64,000 nucleotides of DNA, taken from positions 2,418,001 through 2,482,000 of the forward strand of contig NZ_CP139137.1 of NCBI RefSeq assembly GCF_034047335.1. Reading direction: 5' to 3'. This document shows positions 61,428 through 64,000 of the stretch, piece after piece. This DNA comes from Chryseobacterium sp. JJR-5R. Lineage in GTDB: Bacteria; Bacteroidota; Bacteroidia; Flavobacteriales; Weeksellaceae. How positions within the stretch are numbered: position 1 is the first letter of the stretch; each line of letters starts with the position of its first letter. The notes under the pieces were generated by a model. That model was not told where the DNA came from. It worked only from the letters and a program-made list of their open reading frames with translations, and did not search any database. A program made the translations under genes and the position numbers.

Positions 61428-64000
61428 TTATAACCTGACTTCAAAAAGTGGCGGCGGCTGTTTAAAGTATTTTCTTGACGATGCTTCTGTTTGTGAATTT
61501 TCCTGTAAAATTTTCCACTGCCAATGATATGTAGTGATAACATCTTTTTTCCTCTCGTCCCCAAATGCATCAGAATAATCCATTAAATTGTCGGTTTCGT
61601 ATTTTTCAAAAACAAATTTGCTTTTTTCTTCAAACGTATGGTGCAGCCCCATGGCATGCATAATTTCATGCGTGGTCACACTCCTGTTATCTGAATTATA
61701 TCCACGATCAAAGAGAAGTGCTGTTTTATACTTACATATAGCATAACCTGTAGCTTTTGTACATCTTTCATTGATAAAGAAAACTTTTACAGCATCTTTA
61801 TACTTTTCAGGATACAGTATCTCTAATTCTGATAATAAAAACTTCATTAATTTCTTATCATTATCACTGTCATTAACAATTTCGTTATTTTCCAGGGTTA
61901 CAGAATTAATAAACCGTGACTGCCTGTTATGTTTTATTCCGCTAACAGGATGAGAGTTTACACTACAATCCAGATTAATAGTATCCTTAAAAACAGGATT
62001 GATAAGAGCCTGGTTTAAAAACTTCTGAATCTCATGTTCGCGTGCCCATACTGTGGGATATTTCTTTTGATTGCCGATGTCCGTTGACACTTCTATGAAA
62101 ACCACAGGTACATCATACCTCTTTTTATTGGCTTTGACCGTTAATCCGCCGGCCAGTATTTTATTAACATTGCCATCTTCAGTCTTATAAGAGGCAAAGA
62201 GTTCTATTTTACGGTCCAGTGACAGCTCTTCCGTGCAGGTGATGGTTACCGAGATCTGATGGTTCCCCTCCGTCAGGGGAAAGGGATCATGGGTAATTTG
62301 AAATTTTTTAGTGTCGTATTTTAAAGTGACTTCCTGCGCCGCTTCCTTTATGTTGATTAAAAGGGTGAGCCGGGCTGTAGTATTGGTATAGAGGGAATTC
62401 TTCCTGACGCTTTCCCCGTTTACTTTTCTGAAATAGGTAAGCGGATAAAGGCATAAATAAGGATACGCGTACGATTTGGGAACGCTATTCCCCGATTCAT
62501 CCGTATGGTTGTACACATAATACGAGAAACTGGAAATCAGCTTGAGATACTGCCCGCGGCTTTTCACAAATGCACCATTCTCTATCTTTCCGGTAATCTG
62601 TGAGTAAGGCACATCCCCGGGAAAATCTGTATCCCCTGCCCTTACCCAGTCAAAACCATATCCCTCTCCGTTCCAGTTCGGCAGCGGCCTGAAGTGGGCA
62701 ATGTACCGCCCGTCCATCTCCTTCTGAAGAGGCTGAAAATCCCTCGGGATATTGGACAGGTTGTTGCCGTCCTTGCCCAGTATATGGGTTTTGCCTTTAC
62801 TGTTTATCGTGGTTTCCTCATCAGAATGGACCATTAGTTTTTCCAGACCGGATATCCCGGTAGTTTTCCCCTGGATTTCAGTATGCTGCTCTGAATGAAG
62901 CGTTGTCTTTCCGCTCTGGATGTTAAAATGTACCGGTACCGACATCTCCATGAATGGCGTGGAAAACATGGCTCCGGAAATCATATGGAAAGCGGCCAGG
63001 TTGCCGGACATAAATTCCATGCTGTTTCCCGTTTTTACCTCCAGGTTTTTACCCGCATTCATCGTGATGTCTTCACCCGCATCAAAGGTGATGCTTTTAG
63101 GGGCACTTACCCTGATATTCCCTGCTCCGTCCATGAAATAGGTATTCCCGCTCGGATCATACAGCGTCACGCTCTTGTCTGTGTCGTTGAGCAGTACTCT
63201 TATCCCGCTCCTGGTCTGAATGGATTTTAAATGGTTGTCAATGCCTCCTCCCTGCCCGTTTTTCCCATGGAACATCCCTCCCATGGCAAACGGGAAATCC
63301 GGGTGGCTGTACTCAAACCCTACCATCACCTGGTCCCCTACTTCCGGAACGGCCACAAAACCCCGGTTCTGCTGAACTGCATCCGTCCCTCCCGCATCGG
63401 GGCTCATCATCCTGATGAAGTGCGTCGAGCCTTCAGACTGCCAGTCAAAACGTACCCGGATCCGGCCCTGGCTAAGCGGATCACTGTTGGACACTACCGT
63501 AGCCAATTGCGGCTCGGCCCTGGAAACAATGAGTTCAGGCCTTGGCAGAAAGCCCGTACCTTCTGCAATCGATTTGAACTTACCGGTGTAATTCCCTAAA
63601 CCATCTACAACATGAGAGACTTCTGTAATCATAAGCCTGGTAAAATATGACGTCCGGCAGGTACCGGGGCGCCTCATCTCCAGATCCGCCACACAGCCGG
63701 GATATAAAAAAGGAACCGTGGTTTTTCCCGATACTGTAAAAACCCCTGAAGCTGAACTCCCCCGGGCGCTGTTCTGAGAGTCGTCTATATCAAGCTCCAT
63801 GTTGGCACTCAACGGAACAGGCAACAGGGACTCGGACTTATAAATATTTTTATTGATTTCGTAAGCCTGCGAGGCAAGCTCCCCGACATGCCTGGGATCC
63901 GAATCCAAACCCGACATCCTCTTGTCACTGCTGCTGTTATAACCGAAATAATAAGAACGGGTATAGGCTGCGTTAAGCTTTACCTTGACCTGACGGACAC
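61428..64000 (-). CDS. vgrG: VgrG spike protein with C-terminal metzincin-like protease (5' end outside window)
   Basis: The frame is open to the window edge, so the N-terminus is missing. The visible part has a gp5-like OB domain (SQGRIRVRFDWQSEGSTHFI, VPEVGDQVMVGFEYSHPDFP) and the beta-helical spike with repeated GKNLEVKTGNS-type strands. Then comes an extension of about 430 residues ending in HEIMHAMGLHH (61637-61670), the HExxHxxGxxH zinc motif, and a following Met-turn, NLMDY. This is an evolved VgrG whose cargo is a metalloprotease. The PAAR-like gene lies downstream. The Met-turn makes a metzincin likely; the exact family is open. Confidence 0.87.
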   Translation of the reverse strand, partial: VRQVKVKLNAAYTRSYYFGYNSSSDKRMSGLDSDPRHVGELASQAYEINKNIYKSESLLPVPLSANMELDIDDSQNSARGSSASGVFTVSGKTTVPFLYPGCVADLEMRRPGTCRTSYFTRLMITEVSHVVDGLGNYTGKFKSIAEGTGFLPRPELIVSRAEPQLATVVSNSDPLSQGRIRVRFDWQSEGSTHFIRMMSPDAGGTDAVQQNRGFVAVPEVGDQVMVGFEYSHPDFPFAMGGMFHGKNGQGGGIDNHLKSIQTRSGIRVLLNDTDKSVTLYDPSGNTYFMDGAGNIRVSAPKSITFDAGEDITMNAGKNLEVKTGNSMEFMSGNLAAFHMISGAMFSTPFMEMSVPVHFNIQSGKTTLHSEQHTEIQGKTTGISGLEKLMVHSDEETTINSKGKTHILGKDGNNLSNIPRDFQPLQKEMDGRYIAHFRPLPNWNGEGYGFDWVRAGDTDFPGDVPYSQITGKIENGAFVKSRGQYLKLISSFSYYVYNHTDESGNSVPKSYAYPYLCLYPLTYFRKVNGESVRKNSLYTNTTARLTLLINIKEAAQEVTLKYDTKKFQITHDPFPLTEGNHQISVTITCTEELSLDRKIELFASYKTEDGNVNKILAGGLTVKANKKRYDVPVVFIEVSTDIGNQKKYPTVWAREHEIQKFLNQALINPVFKDTINLDCSVNSHPVSGIKHNRQSRFINSVTLENNEIVNDSDNDKKLMKFLLSELEILYPEKYKDAVKVFFINERCTKATGYAICKYKTALLFDRGYNSDNRSVTTHEIMHAMGLHHTFEEKSKFVFEKYETDNLMDYSDAFGDERKKDVITTYHWQWKILQENSQTEASSRKYFKQPPPLFEVRL

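Overview
The window reads as a chromosomal segment from a Bacteroidota bacterium of the Flavobacteriia, most probably Chryseobacterium or a close relative. The reasons are two GLPGLI-family proteins, a GldI-type lipoprotein isomerase, a DUF692 (MNIO) enzyme beside a small secreted Cys-motif peptide, a CheB/CheR/hybrid-kinase cluster without chemoreceptors, TANNTTTG-type -7 promoter boxes, and the absence of Shine-Dalgarno-like leaders. No rRNA gene, tRNA gene or CRISPR array was recognised.

Layout. 1-5.5 kb: the 3' part of an M16 peptidase, then a GLPGLI locus in which one paralogue has been cut into two remnants around an AT-rich island of unknown genes. Two intact GLPGLI genes, a double-glycine-leader Cys-rich peptide and a divergent XRE regulator follow. 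5.5-7 kb: peroxiredoxin, thioredoxin and a small partner protein, then a 180-bp tandem repeat. 7.4-15.1 kb: a BI-1 membrane protein, acyl-CoA reductase, ferredoxin, a serine-biosynthesis run (serC, serA, DUF1015) and an M28 peptidase homologue that has lost key active-site residues. 15.1-19.8 kb: a structured non-coding stretch, a gene broken by an in-frame stop, a retropepsin/PDZ protein, a secreted unknown, a cyclophilin-FKBP fusion lipoprotein and gldI. 20-31 kb: housekeeping genes (ilvE, mnmD, NUDIX, DUF4294, M42 peptidase, rpe, ndk, rsgA, DAHP synthase/chorismate mutase) interrupted by a two-gene RiPP-like locus at 25.35-26.66 kb.

30.4-43.5 kb: dnaX, whose gamma and tau forms are separated by an 11-A slippery run; an alpha-oxoamine synthase with a TetR gene; a LuxR-type regulator; a DUF1349 protein; several small unknowns; a HAD phosphatase; an Lrp regulator; a di-heme cytochrome c peroxidase; and an outer-membrane receptor. 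43.6-57.1 kb: a signalling block. Six co-oriented genes (response regulator, CheB, CheR, response regulator, triple-receiver hybrid kinase, receiver-PAS kinase) are followed by a small lipoprotein, a Crp-family regulator, a second copy of the response regulator and a multi-PAS histidine kinase. 57.2-61.3 kb: a gene-poor AT-rich stretch with a decayed IS1-family element and small unknown genes. 61.25-64 kb: a DUF4280 PAAR-like protein and a VgrG spike carrying a C-terminal zinc-metalloprotease domain, which together look like the delivery tip and cargo of a type VI secretion system.

The most noteworthy items are the DUF692/MNIO enzyme with its translationally coupled secreted precursor peptide ending in a CxxC motif, the dnaX frameshift site, the VgrG-metalloprotease fusion, and the GLPGLI gene whose interior was replaced by foreign-looking DNA.
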